Shown here: positions 1 to 10,088 of the stretch, piece by piece
Layout of the letters: each line of letters begins with the position of its first letter
How positions within the stretch are numbered: the stretch's first letter is position 1
NCBI RefSeq assembly: GCF_011386835.1
Contig: NW_027052968.1
Coordinates: 1-64,000, forward strand
DNA from: Chrysemys picta bellii
Lineage: Eukaryota > Chordata > Testudines > Emydidae
Length of the DNA: 64,000 nucleotides
Reading direction: 5' to 3'
Made by a program: the position numbers and the translations under genes
Notes under the pieces: generated by a model
Database searches by the model: none
What the model saw: only the letters and a program-made list of their open reading frames with translations
Told to the model about the DNA's origin: nothing

Positions 1-1586
1 TATGATGAAGATGTCGTCAATGTAGCGCAAGTAGAGGAGGGGCACTAGGGGACGAGAGCTGAGGAAGCGTTGTTCTAAGTCAGCCATAAAAATGTTGGCA
101 TACTGTGGGGCCATGCGAGTACCCATAGCAGTGCCACTGACTTGAAGGTATAAGTTGTCCCCAAATCTGAAGTGGTTGTGGGTGAGGACAAAGTCACAAA
201 GCTCAGCCACCAGGCTTGCTGTGGCCTCATCAGGGATACTGTTCCTGACAGCTTGTAGTCCATCCTCATGTGGAATATTGGTATAAAGTGCTTCTACATG
301 CATGGTGGCCAGGATGGTGTTTCCAGGAAGAACATCAATGCATTGTAGTTTCCTCAGGAAGTTGGTGGTGTCTTGAAGATAGCTGGGAGTGCTGGTAGCA
401 TAGGGCCTGAGGAGAGAGGCCAAATAGCCAGATAATCCTGCCGTCAGAGTGCCAATGCCTGAGATGATGGGGCGTCCAGGGTTTCCGGGTTTATGGATCT
501 TGGGTAGCAGATAGAATACCCCTGGTCGGGGTTCTGGGGGTGTGTCCATGTAGATTTGTTCCCGTACTGTAGCTGGGAGTTTCTTGAGCAGATGGTGTAG
601 TTTCTTTTGGTATTCCTCAGTGGGATCAGAGGATAGTGGCCTGTAGAATGTGGTCTTGGAGAGTTGCCTGGCAGCCTCCTGTTCATAATCTGACCTGTTC
701 ATTATGACTACAGCACCTCCTTTGTCAGCCCCTTTGATGATAATGTCAGAGTCGTTTCTGAGGCTGTGGATGGCATTGCATTCTGTACGGCTGAGGTTAT
801 GGGACAAGTGATGATGTTTGTCCACAATTTCAGCCTGTGCACGTCTGCGGAAACACTCTATGTAGAGGTCCAGTCTGTCATTTCGACCGTCAGGAGGAGT
901 CCACGCAGAATTCTTCTTTTTGTAGTGTTGGTAGGAGGGTTCCTGTGGGTCAGTGCACTGTTCAGTGGTGCGTTGAAAATATTCCTTGAGTCGGAGACGA
1001 GGAAAGTAGGCTTCCAGATCACCGCAGAACTGTATCATGTTCGTGGGGACGGTGGGACAGAAAGAGAGTCCCCGAGATAGGACAGACTCTTCTGCTGGGC
1101 TAAGCGTGTGGTTGGAAAGATTGACAATGTTGTTAGATGAGTTGAGGGTACCATTGTTATAGCCCCTAGTGGCAGGTATTAGTTTAGATAACTTACAGTC
1201 CTTTTTCCTCTGTAGAGAAGTGAAGTGTGCATTGTAAATGGCTTGTCTCATTTTTGTAAAGTCCAGCCACGTGGAAGTTTGTGTAGAAGGCTGGTATTGT
1301 ATGAGAGTCTCCAGTTCTGAGAGCTCATTCTTGATCTTCTCCTGTCTGCTGTACAGGATGCTGATCAGGTGGTTCCTCAGTTTCTTTGAGAGAGTGTGTG
1401 GCACAATCTCTCACCATACTCAGTGTAGTATGTTGATTGCAATGGATTTTTGACCTTCCGTCCTTTTGGTATGATGTCCATCTGTTTGCATTTGGAGAGG
1501 AAGATGATGTCTGTCTGTATCTGTGCAAGTTTTTTGTTGAGGTTGATGGATTTCCACTCCATACGGCTAAATTTAGTGCCTTGCAT
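1..1586 (-). pseudogene. PLE reverse transcriptase ORF, partial and broken
   Basis: The ORF reads leftwards from the ATG at 1586 (MQGTKFSRMEWKS...). It shows the PLE reverse transcriptase signatures: an IIKGADKGG block, a LLPKIHKPG block and LYTNIPHEDG (motif A region). Frame changes at a CT-repeat near 1390, where HTLSQRN-stop and HTLSKKLRKHL are read in two different frames. The residue that should be the motif A aspartate is His here (codon 298-300). The YIDD box lies at the left edge. The plus-strand ORFs in this stretch are antisense shadows. Confidence 0.8.
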
Positions 1587-1629
1587 GGTGTCAAGTATCA
1601 GGGGGTAGCCATGTTAGTCTGTATCTACA

Positions 1630-2105
1630 AAAACAACAAGGAGTCTGGTGGCACCTTAAAGACTAACAGATTTATTTGGGCATAAGCTTTCGTGAGTAAA
1701 AACCTCACTTCTTCGGATGCATAGAGTGAAAGTTACAGATGCAGGCATTATATACTGACACATGGAGAGCAGGGAGTTACTTCACAAGTGGAGAACCAGT
1801 GTTGACAGGGCCAATTCAAAAATCAGGATGGATGTAGTCCACTCCCAATAATAGATGAGGAGGTGTCAATTCCAGGAGAGGAAAAGCTGCTTCTGTAGTG
1901 AGCCAGCCACTCCCAGTCCCTATTCAAGCCCAGATTAATGGTGTTGAATTTGCAAATGAATTTTAGTTCTGCTGTTTCTCTTTGAAGTCTGTTTCTGAAG
2001 TTTTTTTTGTTCAATGATAGTGACTTTTAAATCTGTAATAGAATGACCAGGGAGATTGAAGTCTTCACATACTGGCTTATGTATGTTACCATTCCTGATG
2101 TCCGA
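1630..2105 (-). repeat. PLE terminal repeat (pLTR), copy 1
   Basis: Nearly identical to 31551-32026 and 28608-29082. On the minus strand it encodes the C-terminal end of the PLE protein (NRLQRETAELKFICKFN... to GLHPS-stop), followed by a non-coding tail containing the hammerhead-like motif at 1680-1720. PLEs typically have such pLTRs because a truncated upstream unit abuts a full unit. Confidence 0.75.
1680..1720 (-). ncRNA. hammerhead-ribozyme-like motif in PLE pLTR, copy 1
   Basis: Minus-strand 41-mer. Outer stem GCAT/ATGC, then CCGAAGA, a 5-bp stem GTGAG/CTCAC with loop GTTTTTA, then GAAA, a palindromic AGCT and a T before ATGC. The order matches a minimal (dimer-type) hammerhead: stem I, CUGANGA box, stem II, GAAA, stem III, H17. 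Departures are C instead of U at core position 4 and one extra A before stem II, so cleavage activity is doubtful. Confidence 0.4.
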
Positions 2106-2108
2106 CAT

Positions 2109-2222
2109 GGGGACATTAGGGTTTGTCCTTTTCCTTTTAGCTTTTCCTCCATCCCTCCTTCCTTTCTCTTCATCTCTTACTTCTTTTGTCCTTTCTCTTG
2201 TTCCCCTCACACCACCAGGAGT

Positions 2223-2265
<43 letters not shown>

Positions 2266-3739
2266 TGCTGATGGTTCTCTTCTCCTCCCCTTGTGGGGAG
2301 TTGATCCAAAACTGTGGGGTTGAAATAGTGCTTGGACCCCACTGACAGTAGATGCTGCCATTGTGTGACTTAGCATTAGTGTCTGGGATGACTTGGGTCA
2401 AGATCTCAACCTCCCTGCAACCCACTTCACTGCTGTCAGAATCCCTCCTGCACACCCTGTTAGAGCCGCCTCCCAGCCCAACCTGTGTCGGGGTGGAGAA
2501 GAGGGTTCTGATGACTTGAGCTGTGGTTTGGAGGTGGAATATCTGTGAAGGGCACTGAGCAGGAGGTAGCAGGAGCTCACCCTACAAGGAGGGGGGTTGG
2601 CTCTGGAGGTTTCTAGAAAGGACAAGAAGACTCCATTTTGGGGTTCAGGAGGTGAATTCATCTCTCATTGATGGGCAGGTGCTGGGTGGAAATACTGCTG
2701 GTTCCAGGTTCCCTTAATTCCCCCTGATTCCTCGGGGCGTTTGAGTCTCTGACAGGTTCTCGTTCCCTTGCAGCAGGAGGACGTCAGGGCCAAAATGATG
2801 CACCAGCTCCGCATCATCCTGCACTTAGGCCACGTGCCTGAGAAACTGCAGGGGCTGCGCCTCTGAGGCCTTCAGGAACTCCCGCTCCCTGCTGCAGGTA
2901 CTGCTCTGGCTCACTGTAAATGGGGAGCTAGTGGAAGGGGAAATGGAGCCCCCTGGCACTCACTAAAAGGGAAAGTGATGGATTCTCCATCTCTTAATGT
3001 CATTTAATTTAGACTAGATACCTTTCTGGAATGTTTGTACCCAAAAAGTAACTATTATACTATACAGGAAGCCCATGATATGCAGGGGCTTAGATTAGAT
3101 GCTCTAAAGGTCTCTTCTGGCCATAAAGTATAGTAATTTTGGAAACACGGAGTGTAGCATTGGGAGCAGCCTCTGATGTTTTATTGTCTAGCCGGCTTGC
3201 TTCCTAGAATGAAGATCCATTGAGTGGGGTGATTCACACAGAGTAGCTCAAACCTTCAAAGTGTCACGCCAGCAGGAGGACATTAGCACTTCAGGGTTTG
3301 GTTGGGTGTGGCAGTGACATCACAAAGGCCTTTTGCAGGACGTCAGCTTATTGGTCAAATGTGTTAGGGAGGTGGTGACCTCAGAGAGAGATGCTGACAT
3401 CAGAGAGAGATGCTGACATGAGGGCCAGGGAAACCTCAGAGACCCCTGTGGCTTTGCTTCAGCAAGTCTCCTTCTCGAGGTCTCTCTTTGAGGACTGAGA
3501 GAGTGTTAGGGTTGACGTATGTGAGTGTGAGCAGGAGCCTCTTTCGAGTTTTCTCCTTTCCTTTGACGGATTTTACTAGAAAACAGACGTCCCTATTTAA
3601 AAGGTAAGAGCCTCCAAGAGGTTTTGGAACCTGCTCAGTCTGATCCATCTGGTGCCAGCTGAATTCTAGGCATGGAAAACAGTAGTTTAAGATGGCAGAA
3701 TTTTATTCCCTCCCTGGGATTTTGTCCCGTAGAATCACT
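2109..3739 (+). repeat. array monomer 1 (about 1.63 kb, E-type)
   Basis: Begins at the PLE junction with GGGGACATTAGG, the pyrimidine tract and a 40-bp TG run (2225-2264). The exon-like block is 2774-2897. This type is marked by GGTGCTGATGG after the TG run and by a 21-bp tandem duplication (CAGAGAGAGATGCTGACAT) at about 3387-3420. It matches monomer 10 and, in its first 1.3 kb, monomer 16. Confidence 0.85.
2774..2897 (+). pseudogene. HEAT-gene-like pseudo-exon, monomer 1
   Basis: A 124-bp block between TTCCCTTGCAG (acceptor) and GTACTG (donor). It starts CAGGAGGACGTC and reads QEDV.AKMMHQLRII in phase 0, then hits CTC TGA. After that TGA the next frame reads EAF.NSRSLLQ to the donor, so a single extra base explains the break. 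Removing it would give a 123-bp, phase 0-0 exon, a common design in HEAT-repeat genes. Assignment to the maestro (MROH) family is a guess from memory of similar peptides. Confidence 0.5.
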
Positions 3740-4399
3740 GGGGACATTAGGGTTTGTCCTTTTTGTTTTACCTTTTCCTCCATCACCCCTTCCTTTCTCT
3801 TCATCTCTTACTTCTTTTGTCCTTTCTCCTGTTCCCCTTTCACCACCAGGAGTGGTGTGTGTGTGTGTGTGTGTGTGTGTTTGTGTGTGTGTTGCTGGGG
3901 GTGCTCTTCACCTCCCCTTGTGGGGAGTTCATCCAAAACTGTATGGTTGAAATAGTGCTTGGACTCCACTGACACTAGGTGCTGCCATCCTGTGGCTTAG
4001 CATTAGTGTCTGGGATGACTTGGGGCAAGATCTCAACCTCCCCTCAACCCACTTCACTTCTGGCAGAATCCCTCCTGCCCCCCCGCTAGAGCCGCCTCGA
4101 TGCCCAGCCTGGTTGGGGGTGCAGAAGAGGGTTCTGATAACTTGAGGTTTGGTTTGGAGGTGGAACAGCTGTGAAGAACACTGAAGGGGAGGTAGCAGGA
4201 GCTAATCCTACAAGGAGGGGGGTTGGCACTGGAGGATACTAGAAAGGACAAGAAGACTCCATTCTGGGGTTCAGGAGGTGAATTCATCCCTCAGCGGTGG
4301 GCAGGTGGTGGGTGGAAATACTGCTGGTTCCAGGTGCCCTTAATTCCCCCTGATTCCTCGGGGCCTTTGAGTCTCTGACAGGTTCTCATTCCCTTGCAG

Positions 4400-4523
4400 C
4401 AGGAGGACGTCACGGCCAAAGTGATGCACCAGCTCCGCATCATCCGGCACTTGCGCCAGGTGCCTGAGACACTGCAGGGGCTGTTCCTCTGAGCCCTTCA
4501 GCAAGTCCCGCTCCCTGCTGCAG
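4400..4523 (+). pseudogene. HEAT-gene-like pseudo-exon, monomer 2
   Basis: 124 bp, acceptor CCCTTGCAG and donor GTACTG intact. Reads QEDVTAKVMHQLRIIRHL then ends at the array-wide CTCTGA frameshift. Confidence 0.5.
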
Positions 4524-4964
4524 GTACTGCTCTGGCTCACTGTAAATGGGGAGCTAGTGGAAGGGGAAATGGAGCCCCCTGGCCCTCACTAAAAGGGAAA
4601 GTGGTGGATTCTCCATCTCTTGATGTCATTGAATGAAGACTAGATGCCTTTCTGGAATGTGTGTGCCCAAAGAGTAACTATTGTACTATACAGTAATCCT
4701 ATGATATGCAGCGGGTTAGATTAGATGCTCTAAAGGTCTCTTCTGACCATAAAGTCTACTAATTTTGGAAACACTGAGTGTAGCATTGGGAGCAGCCTCT
4801 GATGTTTTACTGTCTAGCCCGCTTGCTTCCTAGAATGAAGACGCATTGAGTGGGGTGATCCACAGAGAGTAGCTCAAACCTTCAAAGTGTCAGGCCAGCA
4901 GCAGGACATTAGCACTTGAGGGTTTGGTTGGGTGTGGCAGTGACATCACAAAGGCCTTTTGCAG

Positions 4965-5230
4965 GATGTCAGCTTATTGGTCAAATGTGTTAGGGAGGTG
5001 GTGACCTCAGAGAGAGATGCTGACATCAGCCTGGCAGGACAGGAGCACAGGGCCAGGGAAACCTCAGAGACCCTGTGGCTTTCCTTCAGCAAGTCTCCTT
5101 CTCGGGGTCTTTCTTTGAGGACTGAGAGAGTATTAGGGTTCACGTATGTCAGTGCGTGCAGGAGCCTCTTTCGAGTTTTCTCCTTTCCTTTTACTGATTT
5201 TACTAGAAAACAGACGTCCCTGTTTAGAAG
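4965..5230 (+). other. second exon-like block of the monomer (representative)
   Basis: Every canonical monomer has a block of about 266 bp between CCTTTTGCAG and AAG|GTAAGAG, both good splice consensus. The first 50 codons (DVSLLVK.VREVVTSERDAD...) are similar in most monomers. Beyond that the frame differs: some copies end at GAGGACTGA, others have lost one C in the GACCCCTGTGG run and stay open. The mixed frames argue against present coding. It may be an old exon or chance retention. Confidence 0.3.
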
Positions 5231-5366
5231 GTAAGAGCCTCCAAGAGGTTTTGGCAGCTGCTCAGTCTGATCCACGTGGTGCCAGCTGAATTCTAGGCAT
5301 GGAAAACAGTAGTTTAAGAGGGCAGAATTTTATTCCATCCCTTGGATTTTGTGCCGTAGAATCACT

Positions 5367-5670
5367 GGGGACATTAGGGTTTGTCCTTTTTGTTTTACCT
5401 TTTCCTCCATCCCTCCTTCCTTTCTCTTCATCTCTTACTTCTTTTGTCCTTTCTCCTGTTCCTCGAAAACTGTGGGGTTGAAATAGTGTTTGAACTCCAC
5501 TGACACTAGATGCTGCCATCCTGTGGCTTAGCATTAGTGTCTGGGATGACTTGGGTCAAGATCTCAACTTCCCCGCAACCCACTTCACTGCTGGCAGAAT
5601 CCCTCCTGCCCCCCCTGCTAGAGCCGCCTCCCTGGCCAACCTGGGTGGGGGTGGAGAACAGTGTTTTTTT
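5367..5670 (+). repeat. array monomer 3, left part (D-type), split by CR1
   Basis: Monomer 3 starts here and continues at 8715-9363 and 14928-15519, after the CR1 and Harbinger insertions. Its TG run and about 90 bp around it are deleted: the pyrimidine tract jumps at 5462-5464 directly to TCGAAAACTGTGGGG. Confidence 0.8.
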
Positions 5671-8600
5671 CATACATTCATAGATTATCGGACTGGAAGG
5701 GACCTCGAGAGGTCATCGAGTCCAGTCCCCTGCCCGCGTGGCAGGACCAAATACCATCTAGACCATCCCTGATAGACATTTATCTAACCTACTCTTAAAT
5801 ATCTCAAGAGATGGAGATTCCACAACCTCCCTCGGCAATTTATTCCAGTGTTTAACCACCCTGACAGTTAGGAACTTTTTCCTAATGTCCAACCTAGACC
5901 TCCCTTGCTGCACTTTAAACCCATTGCTTCTGGTTCTATCCTTAGAGGCTAAGGTGAACAAGTTTTCTCCCTCCTCCTTATGACACCCTTTTAAATACCT
6001 GAAAACTGCTATCATGTCTCCTCTCAGTCTTCTCTTTTCCAAACTAAACAAAGCCAATTCTTTCAGCCTTCCTTCATAGGTCATGTTCTCAAGACCTTTA
6101 ATCATTCTTGTTGCTCTTCTCTGGACCCTTTCCAATTTCTCCACATCTTTTTTAAAATGCGGTGCCCAGAACTGGACACAATACTCCAGCTGAGGCCTAA
6201 CCAGAGCAGAGTAGAGCGGAAGAATGACTTCTCGTGTCTTGCTCACAACACACCTGTTAATACATCCCAGAATCAGGTTTGCTTTTTTTGCAACAGCATC
6301 ACACTGTTGACTCATATTTAGCTTGTGGTCCACTATAACCCCTAGATCCCTTTCTGCCGTACTCCTTCCTAGACAGTCTCTTCCCATTCTGTATGTGTGA
6401 AACTGATTGTTCCTTCCTAAGTGGAGCACTTTGCATTTGTCTTTGTTAAACTTCATCCTCTTTAACTCAGACCATTTCTCCAATTTGTCCAGATCATTTT
6501 GAATTATGACCCTGTCCTCCAAAGCAGTTGCAATCCCTCCCAGTTTGGTATCATCCGCAAACTTAATAAGCGTACTTTCTATGCCAATATCTAAGTCGTT
6601 GATGAAGATATTGAACAGCGCCGGTCCCAAAACAGACCCCTGCGATACCCCACTCGTTATGGCTTTCCAGCAGGATTGGGAACTATTAATAACAACTCTC
6701 TGAGTACGGTTATCCAGCCAGTTAGGCACCCACCTTATAGTAGCCCCATCTAAATTGTATTTGCCTAGTTTATCAATAAGAATATCATGCGAGACCGTAT
6801 CAAATGCCTTACTAAAGTCTAGGTATACCACATCCACAGCCTCACCCTTATCCACAAGGCTCGTTATCCTATCAAAGAAAGCTATCAGATTGGTTTGACA
6901 TGATTTGTTCTTCACAAATCCATGCTGGCTGTTCCCTATCACCTTACCACCTTCCAAGTGTTTGCAGATGATTTCCTTAATTACTTGCTCCATTATCTTC
7001 CCTGGCCCAGAAGTTAAACTCACTGGGGTCTGTAGTTTCCTGGGTTGTTTTTATTTCCCTTTTTATAGATGGGCACTATATTTGCCCTTTTCCAGTCTTC
7101 TGGAATCTCTCCCGTCTCCCATGATTTTCCAAAGATAATAGCTAGAGGCTCAGATACCTCCTCTATTAGCTCCTTGAGTATTCTAGGATGCATTTCATCA
7201 GGCCCGGGTGACTTGCAGGCATCTAACTTTTCTAAGTGATTTTTAACTTGTTCTTTTTTTATTTTATCTGCTAAACCTACCCCCTTCCCATTAGCATTCA
7301 CTATGTTAGGCATTCCTTCAGACTTCTCGGTGAAGACCGAAACAAAGAAGTCATTAAGCATCTCCGCCATTTCCAAGTTTCCTGTTACAGTTTCTCCCTC
7401 TTCACTAAGCAGTGGGCCTACCCTGTCTTTGGTCTTCCTCTTGCTTCTAATGTATTGATAAAAAGTCTTCTTGTTTCCCTTTATTCCCGTAGCTAGTTTG
7501 AGCTCATTTTGTGCCTTTGCCTTTCTAATCTTGCCCCTGCATTCCTGTGTTGTTTGCCTATATTCATCCTTTGTAATCTGTCCCAGTTTCCATTTTTGAT
7601 ATGACCCCTTTTTATTTTTTAGATCATGCAAGATCTCATGGTTAAGCCAAGGTGGTCTTTTGCCACATTTTCTATCTTTCCTAACCAGCGGAATAGCTTG
7701 CTTTTGGGCCCTTAATAGTGTCCCTTTGAAAAACTGCCAACTCTCCTCAGTTGTTTTTCCCCTCAGTCTTGATTCCCATGGGACCTTACCTATCAGCTCT
7801 CTGAGCTTACCAAAATCTGCCTTCCTGAAATCCATTGTCTCTATTTTGCTGTTCTCCCTTCTACCCTTCCTTAGAATTGCAAACTCTATGATTTCATGAT
7901 CACTTTCACCCAGGCTGCCTTCTACTTTCAAATTCTCAACGAGTTCCTCCCTATTTGTTAAAATCAAGTCTAGAACAGCTTCCCCCCAGTAGCTTTTTCA
8001 ACCTTCTGAAATAAAAAGTTGTCTCCAATGCAGTCCAGGAATTTGTCGGATAGTCTGTGCCCGCTGTGTTATTTTCCCAACATATAGCCGGATAGTTGAA
8101 GTCCCCCATCACCACCAAATCTTGGGCTTTGGATGATTTTGTTAGTTGCTTAAAAAAAGCCTCATCCACCTCTTCCACCTGGTTAGTTGGCTTGTAGTAG
8201 ACTCCTAGCATGACATCTCCCTTGTTTTTTACCCCTTTTAGCCTAACCCAGAGACTCTCAACACTTCCGTCTCCTATGTCCATCTCTACCTCAGTCCAAG
8301 TGTGTACATTTTTAATATACAAGGCAACACCTCCTCCCTTTTTCCCCTGTCTATCCTTCCTGAGCAAGCTGTACCCATCCACACCAACATTCCAATCACG
8401 TGTATTATCCCACCAAGTTTCAGTGATGCCAACAATGTCATAGTTGTATTTATTTATTAGCACTTCCAGTTCTTCCTGCTTATTCCCCATACTTCTCACA
8501 TTTGTATATAGGCATCTAAGATACTGGTTTGATCTTTCCTCCCAGTTTTGTCCTGACCCTCCTTTCCCTCTGACAATATAGCCCACACTCCCTCTCGTTT

Positions 8601-8714
8601 TTGACCCATCTCCCCGGTCTCCATGTTCCCCACTTACCTGTGGGCTTTGCTCACCTGTCCCCATCGAACCTAGTTTAAAGCCCTCCTCACTAGGTTAGCC
8701 AGTCTGTGTCCAAA
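5671..8714 (-). mobile_element. CR1 LINE, copy a (5'-truncated, about 3.0 kb)
   Basis: Minus-strand CR1 non-LTR retrotransposon. Its 3' end is at the left (CATACATTCATAGATT..., then the CR1-type GACTGGAAGGGACCTC block) and its truncated 5' end at the right (AGTCTGTGTCCAAA), so ORF1 and the 5' UTR are missing. ORF2 covers apurinic endonuclease and reverse transcriptase but is frameshifted. The same insertion, with the same right flank GGTACTAATAACTTGAG, recurs at 39366-41332, 51480-54693 and 61371-64000. An empty site is visible in monomer 11 near 33925-33945. Confidence 0.9.
5758..8664 (-). pseudogene. CR1 ORF2 (endonuclease-reverse transcriptase), frameshifted
   Basis: Three minus-strand segments make up one ORF2. 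8664-7951 is the N-terminal endonuclease ([33 protein letters not shown]). 7967-7020 is the linker and start of the RT ([27 protein letters not shown]). 7023-5758 is the RT palm, thumb and C-terminus ([34 protein letters not shown], ending CLSGMV). The protein acts by nicking target DNA and priming reverse transcription there. Breaks are one base in the C-run at 7981-7987, one extra C near 7032, and a copy-specific shift near 8065. The first break is also in copies b and c and the second also in copy b, so these two predate array duplication. Confidence 0.88.
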
Positions 8715-9363
8715 GGTACTAATAACTTGAGCTGTGGTTTGGAGGTGGAACAGCTGTCAAGGGCACTGAGGGGGAGATAGCAGGAGCTCATCCTTCAAGG
8801 AGGGGGGTTGTCACTGGAGGTTACTAGAAAGGACAAGAAGATTCCATTCTGGGGTTCAGGAGGTGAATTTATCCCTCAGTGGTGGGCAGGTGATGGGTGG
8901 AAGTAGTGCTGGTTCCAGGTGCCCTTAATTCCCGCTGATTCCTCGGGGCCTTTGAGTCTCTGACAGGTTCTCATTCCCTTGCAGCAGGAGGACGTCACGG
9001 CCAAAAGTGATGCACCAGCTCCGCATCATCCGGCACTTGTGCCAGATTCCTGAGACACTGCAGGGGCTGTGCCTCTGAGGCCATCAGCAACTCCCGCTCC
9101 CTGCTGCAGGTACTGCTCTGGCTCACTGTAAATGGGGAGCTAGTGGAAGGGGAAATGGAGCCTCCTGGAACTCACTAAAAGGGAAAGTGGTGGATTCTCC
9201 ATCTCTTGATGTCATTGAAGGAAGACTAGATGCCTTTCTGCAATGTGTGTGCCCAAAAAGTAACTATTGTACTATACAGCAAGCCTATGGTATGCAAGGG
9301 GTTAGATGAGATGCTCTAAAGGTCTCTTCTGGCCATAAAGTCCCCTAATTTTGGAAACACTGA
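8715..9363 (+). repeat. array monomer 3, middle part
   Basis: Intron-like DNA plus the exon-like block 8985-9109, which is 125 bp because of an extra A in GGCCAAAAGTGATG, also found in monomer 11. Ends where the Harbinger element begins. Confidence 0.82.
8985..9109 (+). pseudogene. HEAT-gene-like pseudo-exon, monomer 3
   Basis: 125 bp with intact AG and GT borders. It carries an additional A in CCAAAAGTG upstream of the array-wide frameshift, so it is doubly out of frame. Confidence 0.48.
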
Positions 9364-9381
9364 GGGTACGTCTACACTACG
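9364..9381 (+). repeat. Harbinger left terminal inverted repeat
   Basis: GGGTACGTCTACACTACG, matching the inverted right end over GTCTACACTACG. Flanked at left by the monomer sequence CACTGA. Confidence 0.85.
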
Positions 9382-9584
9382 AAATTAGTTCGAATTTATA
9401 GAAGCCTTTTTTATTGAAATCGGTTGTATACAGCCGATTGTGTGTGTCCACACAATAAAATGCTCTAGGTGCTCTAGTCGGCGGACCGCGTCCACAGTAC
9501 AAGGCTAGCGTCGACTTCCAGAGCATTGCACTATGGGTAGCTATCCCACAGCTATCCCACAGTTCCCGCAGTCTCCGCCGCCCC

Positions 9585-9861
9585 TTTGAATTCTGGGTTG
9601 AGATCCCAATGCCCGGATGATGCAAAACAGTGTCGCGGGCGGTTCTGGGTACATGTCGTCAGGCCCCTCCCTCCCCCGTCACAGCAACGGCAGACAATAG
9701 ATTCGCGCCTCTTTACCTGGGTTACCTGGGTTACCTGTGCAGACAACATGGAGCCCGCTCAGCTCAGCTCACCGTCACCATATGTCCTCTGGGTGTCGGC
9801 AGACGTGGGACTGCATTGCTACACAGCAGCAGCTGCTAACTGCCTTTTGGCGGTAGACGGT
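9585..9861 (+). repeat. internal duplication of Harbinger 5' region, block 1 copy A
   Basis: Direct copy of 10394-10679, with small indels such as TACCTGGGTTACCTGG here against a single unit there. Confidence 0.75.
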
Positions 9862-10088
9862 GCAGTAGACTGGTAGCCTTCATCGGCGATCTGGGTGCTG
9901 GCAGCCGTGGGGCTTGCCTTTTGGCAGTAAATGGTGTATTACGACTATTAGCCGTCCTATTACAAGTCGGGTCATCGCACGTTAGCAGAGTCTTCCCCGA
10001 GCAGCCGATTGTGCAATAGGCCTGAAGACCATCGTCATACGCCGCCCCGTATTTGCTGCCAAGCACCCAGAAAGATGCCGAGGGCTAT

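Larger units (their letters stand above)
1..2108 (-). mobile_element. Penelope-like element, copy 1 (cut by window start)
   Basis: This is a minus-strand Penelope-like retroelement repeating 29922-32029 at a constant offset of 29921, with only scattered substitutions. The window starts inside the reverse transcriptase coding part. From right to left on the plus strand it holds the upstream pLTR (1630-2105), a short leader, and the ORF from an ATG at 1586 towards position 1. It joins array monomer 1 at 2109 at the same base as the second copy does, so both descend from one insertion duplicated with its flank. The GIY-YIG end and the other pLTR lie outside the window. Confidence 0.85.
3740..5366 (+). 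repeat. array monomer 2 (about 1.63 kb, A-type)
   Basis: Pyrimidine tract, TG run of about 38 bp at 3855-3892 interrupted by one extra T, exon-like block 4400-4523 with the shared frameshift, second exon-like block 4965-5230. Closest relatives are monomers 4, 12, 19 and 23. Confidence 0.85.

Noticed and set aside
766..1080. Plus-strand ORF of about 100 codons opposite the PLE ORF (also 30687-31001)
   Set aside because: It is antisense to the recognisable reverse transcriptase and has no domain of its own.
2170..2345. Small ORFs through TG/CA runs (poly Cys-Val or His-Thr peptides), seen in most monomers
   Set aside because: They exist only because a dinucleotide run has no stop. Length changes with repeat number, and flanks show no coding signal.
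9358..9366. 3-bp target duplication of the Harbinger
   Set aside because: Left TGA and right ATG do not match; compared with the empty site ACTGAGTGTAGC no convincing duplication remains.
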